Notes: generated by a model from the sequence alone, not told the origin. Shown: positions 1-7,842, numbered from the stretch's first letter. The stretch is 30,499 nt of DNA from Candidatus Krumholzibacteriia bacterium (GCA_014859985.1 JACZKN010000262.1:1-30499), one strand, 5' to 3'. Translations and numbers: made by a program.

Positions 1-100
1 TGTCAATTCTCGCCTGAAGGTCGCCACCCGTTTTCGCGCGATAGGTAGCCATTTTCGCCTGCGCTTTCGCCTCTGCTCCTGCCCCATGGTTTGAGGTTCG

Positions 101-862
101 CTACTCGATGGCCTGGAGCACAGCCGCCGGGCGCTGGTGGGCGCGGTAGCTGGCTCCGGTGATGGTTATCAGGTGTGCCCTGTGGGCCAGCCGGTCCAGG
201 GCGGCCGAGGCCAGCAGGGGGTTGTCCACGAACGCCGCTGGCCACTCGCCGTAGTCCCGGTTGCTGGTCACCAGCAGGGAGCCCCGTTCGTAGCGCTCGT
301 TGATCACCTCGTAGAGATCCTCCGGCTGGTGTCCCCGCAGCGAGGTCAGGCCGTAGTCGTCGAGGATCAAGAGGTCCGGGCGCAGGAACGTGGCGAGGCG
401 GCGATCGCGGGTGCCGTCGGCGCGGCCGCCGTGCAGGTGGCCGAGCATCTTGACGACGCTGGTGAACAGGACCTGGCAGCCGCGGCGGCAGGCCTCGTGG
501 CCCAGGGCCTGGGCCAGGTGGCTCTTGCCGACGCCGCTGGGTCCGACGATCAGGACGACCTCCTTGCGCTCGATCCACTGGCAGGTGGCCAGATCCTGGA
601 TCTGGCGGCGGTTGAGGTTGGGGTTGAAGGACCAGTCGAACCCCTCGAGGGTCTTCTCGCCGGTGAACGCCGCCCGACGCAACCGCATGACCAGTTGCTT
701 GTGGGCGCGGCGTTCGATCTCGTCCTCGAGCAGTCGTTCGAGGAACTCGACGTAGGCGAGCTTCTCGTCCAACGCCTGGCGGTTGCGGACCTCGAGGGTC
801 TCCAGGACGCCGGACAGGCGCAGACTCTTGAGCTTGGGGATCAGCTGGGACTTGTTATCCAT
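101..862 (-). CDS. istB: IS21 helper ATPase IstB
   Basis: This 253-aa AAA+ protein is the helper that assembles on target DNA and stimulates the IstA transposase. The Walker A motif GPSGVGKS is at residues 107-114 and the Walker B motif LLILDD at 164-169. The N-terminal 60 residues (LKSLRLSGVLETLEVR) are the typical IstB adaptor helices, and the length is normal for the family. The start ATG (862-860) overlaps the 3' end of istA by 8 bp (ATGGATAA), so translation is coupled, as usual in this family. It appears intact. Housekeeping DnaC/DnaA-type loaders share the fold, but the neighbouring istA settles the identity. Confidence 0.95.
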   Translation of the reverse strand: MDNKSQLIPKLKSLRLSGVLETLEVRNRQALDEKLAYVEFLERLLEDEIERRAHKQLVMRLRRAAFTGEKTLEGFDWSFNPNLNRRQIQDLATCQWIERKEVVLIVGPSGVGKSHLAQALGHEACRRGCQVLFTSVVKMLGHLHGGRADGTRDRRLATFLRPDLLILDDYGLTSLRGHQPEDLYEVINERYERGSLLVTSNRDYGEWPAAFVDNPLLASAALDRLAHRAHLITITGASYRAHQRPAAVLQAIE

Positions 863-2405
863 GGCCGGGACCTCCGTTGGTCGGGAAGATCTCGGACCCT
901 GGGCGCGCGAACGTGAACGTCAGCTGGGGCACGGGCTGGGGCAGGCCTGGCAACGGATCGTTCTCCAGGCCGTGGTCGAGGATGCGGCGCAGCGTGCGTG
1001 GCGAAGTCTCGCCGAAGTACAGGGCCCGGGTGCAGGCCCGCTCCAGCCGCTGGTCGCCGAACTTGTCGGCCAGCCGGAGCGTGGCCTGGACGGCGCGCAG
1101 GCGGTCCAGCGGTCGCTCGCTGAACAGTTGGCCGACCAGGGCGGCGCAAGCCGGGCCGATGCGGCCGGCCCGGTCGCGGCAGTACCGCGGGGTGGCCATC
1201 AGGTAGGCGGCCTTGTCCGGCGGGTAGTGGTCCAGGCAGGTGCGGCGGGTGCCGGGTGTGCCCCAGTCATGGGTGGCCAGCCGTTGGTGGTCGTGGAAGA
1301 TCTGGACACAGGCGCCGTTGCTGCGGACCCACAGGGTCTTGCCGATCAGGCGGTGGGGTGCCGAGTAGTAGGCGCCGTCGACCACGACGTGGCAGTCCGG
1401 GTGCAGCTTGCACTGGCGCCAGACGCCCAGGTCGTAGGCCACGGTCGGCAGCGGCAACAGGGCGGCCTGCTCGACCTGCCGGAACACATCCAGGGGCCGC
1501 TGGCGGGTGGTGCCGTGGGTGCGCAGGCCGGCCGTCTCCATGACCCAGCGCAGGAGGGCCTCGTTGGCGGCGGTGATGGTCTCCTCGGGCCGGCCGGCCA
1601 GGAAGTTGCGGGCCACGTAGTGGCAGCCGGACTCGACCTTGCCCTTGTGCTGGGGGGTGCGGGGCCGGCAGGGGGAGATCAGGAACCCGTAATGCTCGGC
1701 GAACTCGCGGTAGCTGCGCTGGACGACCGGGTCGTGCAGGACGGCCTTGGTGATGGCTGCCTTGAGGTTGTCGATGACGATCTGCCTGGGCACGCCGCCG
1801 AAGTGCTCGAACGCCCGGCGGTGGCAGCGCAGCCAGGTCTCGACCTTCTGGTCGAAGACAAGGCAGGCGAACTGGTGGCGGCTGTACGAGAGGGTCATGA
1901 CGAAGCACCAGGCCTTGCGCAGCTTGCCCGAGGCCGGGTCGATCTTCAGGCCGGCGCCGGTGAAGTCGACCTGGGCCTGCTCCCCTGGCGGGGTCTCCAG
2001 GCGCACGCAGGCGGCCGGCAGGGCCGGCTCGAGCCGGCGGACGAAGCGCCACAGGGCGCTGTAACTGCCGGTGTAGCCATGATCCTCAGTCAGACGCTGG
2101 TGGATGGCCTTCATCTCGACGCCCTGCTCGCGGAACTTGCAGATCACGTCCTGGAACGGGGCGGCCTTGAAGGGCTGGATGGGCAGCGGACTGGGCGCCG
2201 CCAGACTGAGCAGGGTCGCCTCCAGGACCGCCAGCTCCGGCAGCGGGCCGTCGAGCCAGCCTTGCTGGGCGGCGATCTCTCGGTAGCGACCGACCGTCTT
2301 GCGGGCCGTTCCGGTGGCGCGCTTGATGGCCCGATCGGTCTGACCGGCCCGCAGGCGGCGCAGTAACTCTCTGACGTCCAACACCATAAGGGTCCTTCCG
2401 GCCAT
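855..2405 (-). CDS. istA: IS21 transposase IstA
   Basis: This 516-aa DDE transposase cuts and joins the IS ends. An N-terminal helix-turn-helix region (about residues 8-45, VRELLRRLRAGQTDRAIKRA) is followed by an rve-type catalytic core with D147 (QVDFTG), D212 (VIDN) and E258 (PQHKGKVES). A C-terminal beta-barrel-like region contains VDGAYYSAPH. The frame stays open upstream, but ATG 2405 is preceded by GGGAGGACGGC, a good Shine-Dalgarno at proper spacing, and the homologous region begins there. The extra 54 upstream codons overlap the IS end and are unlikely to be used. It is intact and overlaps istB by 8 bp. Confidence 0.94.
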   Translation of the reverse strand: MAGRTLMVLDVRELLRRLRAGQTDRAIKRATGTARKTVGRYREIAAQQGWLDGPLPELAVLEATLLSLAAPSPLPIQPFKAAPFQDVICKFREQGVEMKAIHQRLTEDHGYTGSYSALWRFVRRLEPALPAACVRLETPPGEQAQVDFTGAGLKIDPASGKLRKAWCFVMTLSYSRHQFACLVFDQKVETWLRCHRRAFEHFGGVPRQIVIDNLKAAITKAVLHDPVVQRSYREFAEHYGFLISPCRPRTPQHKGKVESGCHYVARNFLAGRPEETITAANEALLRWVMETAGLRTHGTTRQRPLDVFRQVEQAALLPLPTVAYDLGVWRQCKLHPDCHVVVDGAYYSAPHRLIGKTLWVRSNGACVQIFHDHQRLATHDWGTPGTRRTCLDHYPPDKAAYLMATPRYCRDRAGRIGPACAALVGQLFSERPLDRLRAVQATLRLADKFGDQRLERACTRALYFGETSPRTLRRILDHGLENDPLPGLPQPVPQLTFTFARPGSEIFPTNGGPGHG

Positions 2406-2560
2406 GCCGTCCTCCCGGGCAAAGGTGAACCCGGAAGGGTACCGGCAGTGGCGGGCAGGAACAGCGGCAAAATGGCTGCGGCCCCGCCTGAACACGCGCG
2501 TCCAGGGTCCCCGGTTGGGGTGGCGGGGTGCCGTCGGGGTGCTCCCGGGCCGGCGACGGG

Positions 2561-2661
2561 GTGGCACCCTATCGCGCGAAAACGGGTGGCACCCTATCGG
2601 GCGAAAACGCCTGGCTCCCTATGACGCGAAACTGTGGCATACTATGGGGCGAAAGCTGACA
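2561..2661. repeat. IS21 right-end multiple terminal repeats
   Basis: Four tandem, imperfect copies of about 22-25 bp can be read. The first two start GTGGCACCCTATCG, followed by CTGGCTCCCTATGACG and GTGGCATACTATGGGG. Each runs into GCGAAA, and the array ends at the TGACA tip. Related units in inverted orientation occupy about bases 1-70, for example TTTTCGCGCGATAGG. In IS21 elements such repeats are the transposase-binding sites. The outermost copy also supplies the stop codon (2619-2621) that now ends the truncated recombinase. Confidence 0.85.
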
Positions 2662-4178
2662 ATCCCGGTAGGATGGAACGTGACGCCCAGCGTCCCGGCC
2701 TCCCCGTCCACCTCGACCCGCTCGACCAGCAGCTCGATGATCCGCGCCCGCTCGGCTGGGTATAGGGCGTCCCAGACGGGATCGAACAGCCCCAAGGCCG
2801 CGGTCAGGTCCTCCTGGCAGAGGGCCGCGTCGGCCGCAGCAGCGCGCTCCTGGGCGATCTCAGCGAGCCTTGTGGCGAGCCGTGACGCCTCGTCCTCCAG
2901 CTGGGCCAGGCGCAGGGAGACGGCCCCAGCGGCCACCTCGCCGCGCCCCAGGGCCTTGACCAGCCCGGCCTCCTCGGCCTTGGCCGCGTCCAGCTTCTTC
3001 CTAAGCGACTTCTCCTCAGCGGCCAGCGCGGTGGCCTGCTCCTTGGCCGTGCGCCTGACCTGCCGGAGCGTCTCCGCCTGCAGCTTGGGGTCGGTGCCGA
3101 TCCCCCGGATCTGGTCGACCACGAGCTGCTCCAGCTTCTGGGCAGGCAGGCTGGGCCGGGGGCAGGTGTGCCAGCCGTTCTTCTGGGCTCCCGAGCAGGT
3201 GTAGTACCTGTATACCGTATTCCCCTTGCGCGCAGCCGTTGCCACGTAAGCAGTTCCGCAGGACTGGCAACGGACTCGGCCCCGAAGCAGAGCGCCGTAC
3301 TTATTCCGCGCCTTGTGCCGCCCGGTGTTGAGGTTCTCGGCCAGCAGGGCCTGGACCTCGTCGAACAGTCGTTTAGGGACGATGCCCTCGTGCTCGCCGG
3401 GATAGACCTGTCCCTTGTGGTTGACCATCCCGATGTAGGTGACGTTGCCCAGATGTCTCGCCAGCGTGGACTTCGTGAACGGCCCGCCGGTGTGGGCCTT
3501 GCCCTTGCGAGTGACCCACGACTTGGTCGTCCAGCTCCGGCGCTGGAGCTCCGTCGCCACCTTCGACAGCGACTTCTGGGCCGCGTACAGCCGGAACATC
3601 TCCCGGACCATCGGGGCTTCGTCCGCGTTGACGACGAGCTTCTTCTCGTCCACGTCGTACCCGAGCACCGGGATGCCGCCGGTCCATTTTCCGCGACGAC
3701 GGGCGGCCGACATCTTGTCGCGGGTGCGGTCCGCGATCGTCTCCCGCTCGAACTGGGCGAAGCTGAGAAGGATGTTCAGCATCAGCCGGCCGGTCGAGTC
3801 CGCCGTGTTGATCGGCTGGGTGACCGAGACGAAGCTCACGCCGTGGGCGTCGAACACCTCGACCAGGCGGGAGAAGTCCAATAGGGAGCGAGACAGGCGG
3901 TCGACCTTGTAGACGACCACGCAGTCGACCTGGCCGGCCGCGATGTCGTTTAGGAGCCTGTCCAGGGCCGGTCGCTCGAGGGTGCCGCCGCTGAAGCCGC
4001 CGTCGTCGTAGTGCTCCGGCAGGCAGACCCAGCCCTCGGCCTTCTGGCTGGTGACGTACGCCTCGCAGGCCTCTCGCTGGGCGTCGAGGGTGTTGAACTC
4101 CTGCTGGAGCCCTTCCTCGGTGCTCTTGCGGGTGTACGCTGCGCAGCGGACGGTCCTAGTCTTGACGGGCGCGATCAT
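2619..4178 (-). CDS. Large serine recombinase, 3' end replaced by IS21
   Basis: This 519-aa protein is a resolvase/invertase-type large serine recombinase, probably the integrase/excisionase of the phage-like element. The catalytic serine is S19 in AAYTRKST, followed by the resolvase motifs SGGTLERPALDRLL and YKVDRLSRS. Next come the Recombinase domain, a zinc ribbon (CQSCGTAY and CSGAQKNGWHTC, roughly residues 305-345) and a coiled coil rich in Ala, Glu and Arg. The conserved end VTFHPTGI is reached at residue 506. The remaining 13 residues (VSFRPIVCHSFAS) and the stop are encoded by the IS21 tip, so only a few native residues appear lost and activity is possible. The start ATG overlaps the upstream 57-aa gene. 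Confidence 0.9.
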   Translation of the reverse strand: MIAPVKTRTVRCAAYTRKSTEEGLQQEFNTLDAQREACEAYVTSQKAEGWVCLPEHYDDGGFSGGTLERPALDRLLNDIAAGQVDCVVVYKVDRLSRSLLDFSRLVEVFDAHGVSFVSVTQPINTADSTGRLMLNILLSFAQFERETIADRTRDKMSAARRRGKWTGGIPVLGYDVDEKKLVVNADEAPMVREMFRLYAAQKSLSKVATELQRRSWTTKSWVTRKGKAHTGGPFTKSTLARHLGNVTYIGMVNHKGQVYPGEHEGIVPKRLFDEVQALLAENLNTGRHKARNKYGALLRGRVRCQSCGTAYVATAARKGNTVYRYYTCSGAQKNGWHTCPRPSLPAQKLEQLVVDQIRGIGTDPKLQAETLRQVRRTAKEQATALAAEEKSLRKKLDAAKAEEAGLVKALGRGEVAAGAVSLRLAQLEDEASRLATRLAEIAQERAAAADAALCQEDLTAALGLFDPVWDALYPAERARIIELLVERVEVDGEAGTLGVTFHPTGIVSFRPIVCHSFAS

Positions 4179-4329
4179 CGGGCTTGTCCTCGGGCTTCGT
4201 CAGTTTGGCCTCGACCAGAAGGGCGAGTAGGTCGTTGAGGCGAGCGATCTGCCGGACCAACTCCGGGACCGTCACCTCGTAGAACTGCCTGCCCATGCGG
4301 GTCTGGTAGAACTGCACGTCGTTGCTCAT
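4156..4329 (-). CDS. 57-aa conserved protein upstream of recombinase
   Basis: This small protein begins MSNDVQFYQTRMGRQFYEV and continues with a short amphipathic helix (VPELVRQIARLNDLLALLVEA). The AGGAGG ribosome-binding site lies 6-7 bases before the ATG. The start overlaps the stop of the DUF2924 gene (ATGA), and its 3' end overlaps the recombinase start by 23 bp, so the three genes are translationally coupled. From memory, similar short proteins precede serine recombinases in other bacterial elements, but no function is known to me. A role as recombinase partner or directionality factor is only a positional guess. Confidence 0.8.
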   Translation of the reverse strand: MSNDVQFYQTRMGRQFYEVTVPELVRQIARLNDLLALLVEAKLTKPEDKPDDRARQD

Positions 4330-4808
4330 CGCTTTCCTCCTATGGGAGCGAGGCCGAAGAACCGCCAGCCGTTCCAGGAGCAGTTCGTCACGGCTTTGGC
4401 CACGGCCGAGAGTGAGCGATACGTTTTCCCGGCGTAGTCAAACTGCCCGTCCTCGCGCACGGTGACGGCGATTTCCGTGCCGTCCCACACGCGGGTGAGC
4501 ACGGAGCCGGGCTTGAGCGAGCGTCTTTTAGGGGTCAAAGCAGGGTGCTTCGGGCGGTTGTGGCGCGCCCCGGGGAACCACTTCTCCGGCGGCATCTGCT
4601 TCAGCATTGCCCGGTAGCGGTCCACCTTGGCTTCCTCCTCAGGTGTCAGCCCCGGCCCGTCGTCCTGAAGCTGCCGGGCCAGCCGCTTGATCAGGTGCTG
4701 CCGGTGTCTCTGCCGGGTCTCCTCGCCGAAGACCTCTTTCCAGCGGGAGCGCAGCTGCTCGACGGTCATCGTCTGCAGAGCGGCGACCTGGGCGGCGATG
4801 CTGGCCAT
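4326..4808 (-). CDS. DUF2924 family protein
   Basis: This 160-aa protein has the DUF2924 layout. An N-terminal helical part (AALQTMTVEQLRSRWKEVFGE, then HLIKRLARQLQ) is followed by a compact C-terminal domain, GSVLTRVWDGTEIAVTV to YAGKTYRSLSAVAKAVTN and NGWRFFGL. The second half resembles RAMA/HARE-type modified-DNA-reader folds (a G-start beta strand, then Y-SLSA and NGW). DUF2924 genes are commonly found beside serine recombinases in phage-like elements. The ATG at 4808 shares one base with the stop of the upstream gene (TGATG); an in-frame GTG at 4811 is an alternative. No independent Shine-Dalgarno is seen, consistent with coupling. Confidence 0.85.
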   Translation of the reverse strand: MASIAAQVAALQTMTVEQLRSRWKEVFGEETRQRHRQHLIKRLARQLQDDGPGLTPEEEAKVDRYRAMLKQMPPEKWFPGARHNRPKHPALTPKRRSLKPGSVLTRVWDGTEIAVTVREDGQFDYAGKTYRSLSAVAKAVTNCSWNGWRFFGLAPIGGKR

Positions 4809-5128
4809 CACTCGGCCTCGGCCGGCTTGTCGAGCTTGAAGAAGACGGGCCCCGACACCATGTACCCGGTGATCCGGCGGGCGACGGCGCTGATGGACTT
4901 GAAGGTCTGGTCCTCGTACTCGAAACCCGCCTCGGTGACCTTCACCTCGACCGTCTTGCCCTTGAACTCCCTCGTCAGGACCGTCCCCACGGCGGGCAGC
5001 CGGGGGTCGCGGTCAGCCGTCTTGCCCGTCGCCTTCGCGCGGGAGCGCTTAGGAGCGGTCTTCCGGGTCGTCTTCTTCGCGCCGCGGGTCTTCTTGGTCG
5101 TCGGCTTCTTGGTAGTCTTCGTCGCCAT
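4808..5128 (-). CDS. Lys-rich tail plus RAMA/DUF2924-like domain protein
   Basis: This 106-aa protein has two parts. Residues 1-48 are a histone-H1-like basic tail (MATKTTKKPTTKKTRGAKK and more Lys/Arg/Thr/Ala), probably DNA-binding and disordered. Residues about 50-100 are a small domain, GTVLTREFKGKTVEVKV to FKSISAVARRITG and GPVFFKL, which aligns along its length with the C-terminal half of the DUF2924 protein next door. The pair therefore looks like a duplicated domain with different N-terminal halves. The start ATG at 5128 has GGGAGG 8 bases upstream and lies one base after the stop of the preceding gene. An upstream in-frame start (5167) would add 13 codons but lacks support. Confidence 0.82.
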   Translation of the reverse strand: MATKTTKKPTTKKTRGAKKTTRKTAPKRSRAKATGKTADRDPRLPAVGTVLTREFKGKTVEVKVTEAGFEYEDQTFKSISAVARRITGYMVSGPVFFKLDKPAEAE

Positions 5129-5129
5129 A

Positions 5130-5375
5130 TCAGCATCCTCCCAGGTTCGCGCGGCTCCGGGCCGCACAGGTCTCGCACGCTGCCGTCACGCCCATCGCCG
5201 CCAGGTCCTCGAGGTCGGCGGCGCTCAGCTTCTCCCAAGTCCCCAGCGGCGTCTGGATGAGGCGGGAGCCGGGGGACCGCCGCAGTTCGGCCGCCGCGTA
5301 GGCGCCGGCGTGGGCCGGGCAGGCGATCTCGCCGCCGTCGTGGATGAAGAGGGTCGGGATCGTAATCGTTGCCAC
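5130..5375 (-). CDS. Small Cys-motif protein, first gene of recombinase operon
   Basis: This 81-aa protein is of unknown function. It carries two possible metal-binding pairs, CPAH near residues 19-22 and CETC near 67-70, with a Cys at the very C terminus. Between them lie IQTPLGTWEKL and ADLEDLAAMG. The start is GTG at 5375, preceded by AAAGGAG at good spacing. The stop is followed after one base by the next gene, so it leads the five-gene minus-strand operon. It could be a small zinc-binding regulator, but I do not recognise the family. Confidence 0.72.
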   Translation of the reverse strand: MATITIPTLFIHDGGEIACPAHAGAYAAAELRRSPGSRLIQTPLGTWEKLSAADLEDLAAMGVTAACETCAARSRANLGGC

Positions 5376-5722
5376 GTCTAACTCCTTTCTGCGGAACGGG
5401 CTGCTCCCGCGGCCGCAGTCAATTCATGCTTCCGGTTGGCTCCGATAGCAAGGCAATTAGATGCGGGACAAGGAGTTAGATTAGACCGATGGTCTGGCCC
5501 GTTGGCGTATTGGCTGGTACTGGCGCGCCGGCGGAGATAGCCAGCAGCCAGTATCCGGCTGATTTCTATTAGAGTTACGCCACTACTGGGGGAGGGACAT
5601 TTATACATCGGCCGTTCGCCATTTCTTCGCTTCCGGTTCAAATGAATCCCGGGTACTATCTACCGGAGCCTTAAACGAAGTGTTAGGCCGAGCTATCGGT
5701 CGAGCAGTCAAGGAGCGTGGAA
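5376..5722. other. Intergenic region between divergent operons
   Basis: There is no convincing gene here. The segment separates the minus-strand recombinase operon from plus-strand genes, so it should hold both promoters, although no clear -35/-10 pair stands out. An imperfect inverted repeat is visible: TATTGGCTG near 5503 against CAGCCAGTA near 5545, with further GCTGG/CCAGC matches inside. Serine integrases often have their attachment site next to their gene or operon, so part of this segment could be an att remnant; nothing in the sequence proves it. Confidence 0.4.
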
Positions 5723-6028
5723 ATGGCGGACGATGAAGGGACCCGTAATTCGGACTGCCGGCCGGCGGCAGAATCAACCGCGGCAAGAGTTGAATCTGGA
5801 AACCTGTGGCCAGAGCAACGTGCGGGCACTCAAGAGCAGACCGGCGCGCAGCCAGCCCAGTCGGAAGTAGGCCTCACCGAAGTTCGCGAAGGATGGGCGC
5901 CTGCCGTGTCGGCCGATACGATTTCAAGCATCACAATCGACACGGGAGACGATGGCCCAATTGTCGATGTCGCGCCGCCTGATCTCTCTTTGCCTTTGAC
6001 CGACTACGCAGACGAGGACTCGGAATAG
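5723..6028 (+). CDS. Hypothetical acidic protein
   Basis: This 101-aa protein is not recognised. It is low in complexity and acidic towards the end (IDTGDDGPIVDVAPPDL, then DYADEDSE), with a Gln/Ala/Glu-rich first half and no membrane segment. The start ATG at 5723 is chosen over an in-frame GTG at 5717 because AAGGAG at 5710-5715 gives 7-base spacing. It lies 34 bases upstream of the 355-aa gene and is probably co-transcribed with it. Codon use is less GC-biased than in the surrounding phage genes, which suggests a separate origin. Confidence 0.6.
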   Translation: MADDEGTRNSDCRPAAESTAARVESGNLWPEQRAGTQEQTGAQPAQSEVGLTEVREGWAPAVSADTISSITIDTGDDGPIVDVAPPDLSLPLTDYADEDSE

Positions 6029-6062
6029 TCGGCCGCGTTGCGACTCGTAAGGAGCTGATGGT

Positions 6063-7130
6063 ATGGCTGGTGGCATTGAACCACGCGGGTTGCTGGCAGT
6101 CCCGATTGTAGAAGAAAGCGGGATGGCGCTCCTCCAGTGGTTGAAGGATCACAAGCCGCAGTTAGCCGACGCATCCGGCGATACGATCATGTGGCGGCCT
6201 ATTGGTCCACCGGGATGGACTGACAGCAGATACCAGCGCATGCGCACCGCTAGATTAAAAGAGCGCGACGAGGCGGATGCGGAACGGTATCGACTCGAAT
6301 GCGCCGCGATCGGCGGGAACGAATTGCATGATAGGGAAGAGTTCGAACGAATCGCAGCGCAATATGGCCTTGAGTGCTACCGGCGGCCGCTAGTCTTCTT
6401 CATTACCACGCCGGATACTGGCGCCCGGGCTGTTCTCGAGATCGACGTGAAGATGCTCGATACCCTCGAGCGCAGGCGCAAACTGGGGGAAATACTATGC
6501 GCACGAATCACAGAGGTCGCGATCTCGAAGTTATCGGAGGGTGGCGTCTATACTTCTAGGAGTCTCGCCGATCTCCAAGCCTACCTTGACCGCGTGCGCG
6601 AGGAAGTAGATCAGTACCTCGCCGCCAGTATCGAGGAGGCTACTCGGCCCCCGGCCCCGTTGCTGACGCTCAAGTCGTTACCCGGAAAGGCATGCGGGGA
6701 TAAGTTTGTAGCTCGTCTTGTCGGGACTGGACCCCTCAGCGCGGTTGACAAGAAGATCGGCGTGCGCCAGGCCTTTTTCCTGTTTCTGCTGTTTGATTCT
6801 GAGGAGGAGCGGCGAATCGATGGCGTTGATCGATCCGTCGTGAGTGAAAGTCGGGCAGTCGAGGAACTTCGAATATGGGCAGCGAGCGGGTTTATCAAAC
6901 TGGAAGGTGCTGACCGCGAGAATCCTGCACATCGAGTGATGAAGATGTGGGGGGAGTTCACCCGTCAGCTCGAGAAATCTCCGCCATTGCGGGGTATGTT
7001 CGAACGCATGGCGCGGTCCGAAATGTTCCCCGATCCCCTCTACACGATCAAGATAGGCAACATCCAATCGCAGATCCTTATCCCCAACATGCATGCGTTG
7101 CTCGCGTCGCGGCTGACGGCCTCGGAATAG
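6063..7130 (+). CDS. Hypothetical protein, 355 aa, possible cargo
   Basis: I do not recognise this protein. It looks soluble and mostly helical, with a charged region around residues 55-80 (RMRTARLKERDEADAERYRLE). A beta-rich stretch, RPLVFFITTPDTGARAVLEIDVKML, lies near 125. The C-terminal half includes an all-helical segment around KKIGVRQAFFLFLLFDSEEERRI. There is no signal peptide or transmembrane helix. TAAGGAG ends 9 bases before the ATG. Together with the 101-aa gene it forms a block of moderate GC content that lacks the 10-bp word dispersed through the phage genes, consistent with an acquired moron. Function is unknown. Confidence 0.7.
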   Translation: MAGGIEPRGLLAVPIVEESGMALLQWLKDHKPQLADASGDTIMWRPIGPPGWTDSRYQRMRTARLKERDEADAERYRLECAAIGGNELHDREEFERIAAQYGLECYRRPLVFFITTPDTGARAVLEIDVKMLDTLERRRKLGEILCARITEVAISKLSEGGVYTSRSLADLQAYLDRVREEVDQYLAASIEEATRPPAPLLTLKSLPGKACGDKFVARLVGTGPLSAVDKKIGVRQAFFLFLLFDSEEERRIDGVDRSVVSESRAVEELRIWAASGFIKLEGADRENPAHRVMKMWGEFTRQLEKSPPLRGMFERMARSEMFPDPLYTIKIGNIQSQILIPNMHALLASRLTASE

Positions 7131-7352
7131 CCAGTCCGGCCCACTGCCCACATGGCAAGTAACGGCGCCATCGCCAATGTGTGAATATCGACCAACGACA
7201 ATGCCGCCAACCTGTAGTACCGCAATCTCTTACACCGCGTAGAGTTTCTCATTCACACGTCTCAATGAATACCCCGGGCCGCGTAGCGTTACGCCAAGAA
7301 GGGTCTCGCGTAGGGCTGCTGAGGAATCAGAATCCGTCCGTCACGGGCGGTA

Positions 7353-7393
7353 GCCCCCGAGAGGATCCTACGCGGGACCCACCTCTTGGGGGC
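7353..7393 (+). promoter_or_regulatory. Stem-loop directly before a ribosome-binding site
   Basis: GCCCCCGAGAGG (7353-7364) can pair with CCTCTTGGGGGC (7382-7393) over 12 positions, including one G-T pair. The TGGAGG ribosome-binding site of the next gene starts at 7401. No T-run follows, so a Rho-independent terminator is less likely than a leader structure. The surrounding gap 7131-7412 shows no gene. Confidence 0.45.
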
Positions 7394-7412
7394 ATTTCAT
7401 TGGAGGCCCGGC

Positions 7413-7742
7413 ATGACCAACCGACCAGTCCGATTCAGTCAACTCTCTCCCGCCTGGCGCACCCTCGTACGGCAAATGCAGCGCCTCAACTACGGCACAA
7501 TGTCGAACATCCAGAACGTCGATGGCGAGCCGGTCCTCGATGCAGGCTTCCAGATCGTCGCGAGCTACCGGTTCCGCGCAGAAAACAACGTCCGGCCCGA
7601 GCGGTCTCTCTCTGACTTCCTGCTGCCCAAGGAAATCCTCTGGCTCATTGAGATCTTCGAGACGGAGAGGTCGTGCCGTGTGGCCCGGCTGGAAGTCAGA
7701 GGAGGACTGCCCACTGAAGTCGACGTGGAGGCAGCCGCCTAA
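7413..7742 (+). CDS. Small conserved phage-type protein
   Basis: This 109-aa protein begins MTNRPVRFSQLSPAWRTLV. It then carries a compact fold with LNYGTMSNIQNVDGEPVLD, IEIFE and RLEVRGGLPTEVD near the end. The repeated pattern (I-NV-DGEPV near the start, RLEVRGGLP near the end) suggests two related beta-hairpins. I recall similar short proteins in bacterial phage-like elements but no function. The start ATG at 7413 has TGGAGG at 7401-7406; an in-frame start at 7386 lies inside the upstream hairpin and is rejected. Confidence 0.72.
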   Translation: MTNRPVRFSQLSPAWRTLVRQMQRLNYGTMSNIQNVDGEPVLDAGFQIVASYRFRAENNVRPERSLSDFLLPKEILWLIEIFETERSCRVARLEVRGGLPTEVDVEAAA

Positions 7743-7786
7743 CAACACAACGCAATAATTCTACACCGGACAACTGACTGGAAGCG

Positions 7787-7842
7787 AAGCGGAGGCTGTT
7801 GTGGGTGTCGCCAGGCCGGCGGCCTCACTTCACCTCCGCTTC
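7787..7842. promoter_or_regulatory. Inverted repeat in sigma gene leader
   Basis: GAAGCGGAGG (7787-7796) is complementary to CCTCCGCTTC (7833-7842), a perfect 10-bp stem with a 36-base GC-rich interior that itself contains GGCCGGCGGCC. It lies between the 109-aa gene and the sigma-factor gene. Without a T-run it is a weak terminator candidate; it may be a leader structure. Confidence 0.4.

Larger units (their letters stand above)
1..2661 (-). mobile_element. IS21-family insertion sequence, complete
   Basis: This is a two-gene element (transposase IstA, then helper ATPase IstB) transcribed on the minus strand. Its tips are inverted copies: the left end starts TGTCA at base 1, and the right end is TGACA at 2657-2661. 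Both tips are followed inward by several copies of a roughly 22-bp GC-rich unit containing CGAAAA or TTTTCG, the multiple terminal repeats usual for IS21 elements. The right tip lies inside the 3' end of the serine recombinase gene. The left tip coincides with the first base of the window, so the target duplication cannot be checked. Family assignment is firm from the gene pair and the termini. Confidence 0.93.

Noticed and set aside
783..2366. Long plus-strand frame opposite istA
   Set aside because: It is the complement of a GC-rich transposase gene with intact catalytic residues; its Gly/Ala/Val-rich text is typical of a shadow frame. The same applies to other long antisense frames at 11685-12698 and 13948-14985.
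2561..2640. CCTATCGGGC and similar IS-end words as copies of the polar motif
   Set aside because: They mismatch GAC in CCTAWNNGAC and belong to the IS21 terminal repeats.
5600..5690. attC-like end: CTTAAACGAAG followed by GTTAGGC, with a partly complementary CTTCGCTTCCGG upstream, and a GCCTAAC at 7738 overlapping a gene stop, suggesting integron cassettes
   Set aside because: The left partner of the first site reads GCCATTT, not RYYYAAC, and no GTTRRRY partner follows the second. No integron integrase is seen; resemblance may be chance.
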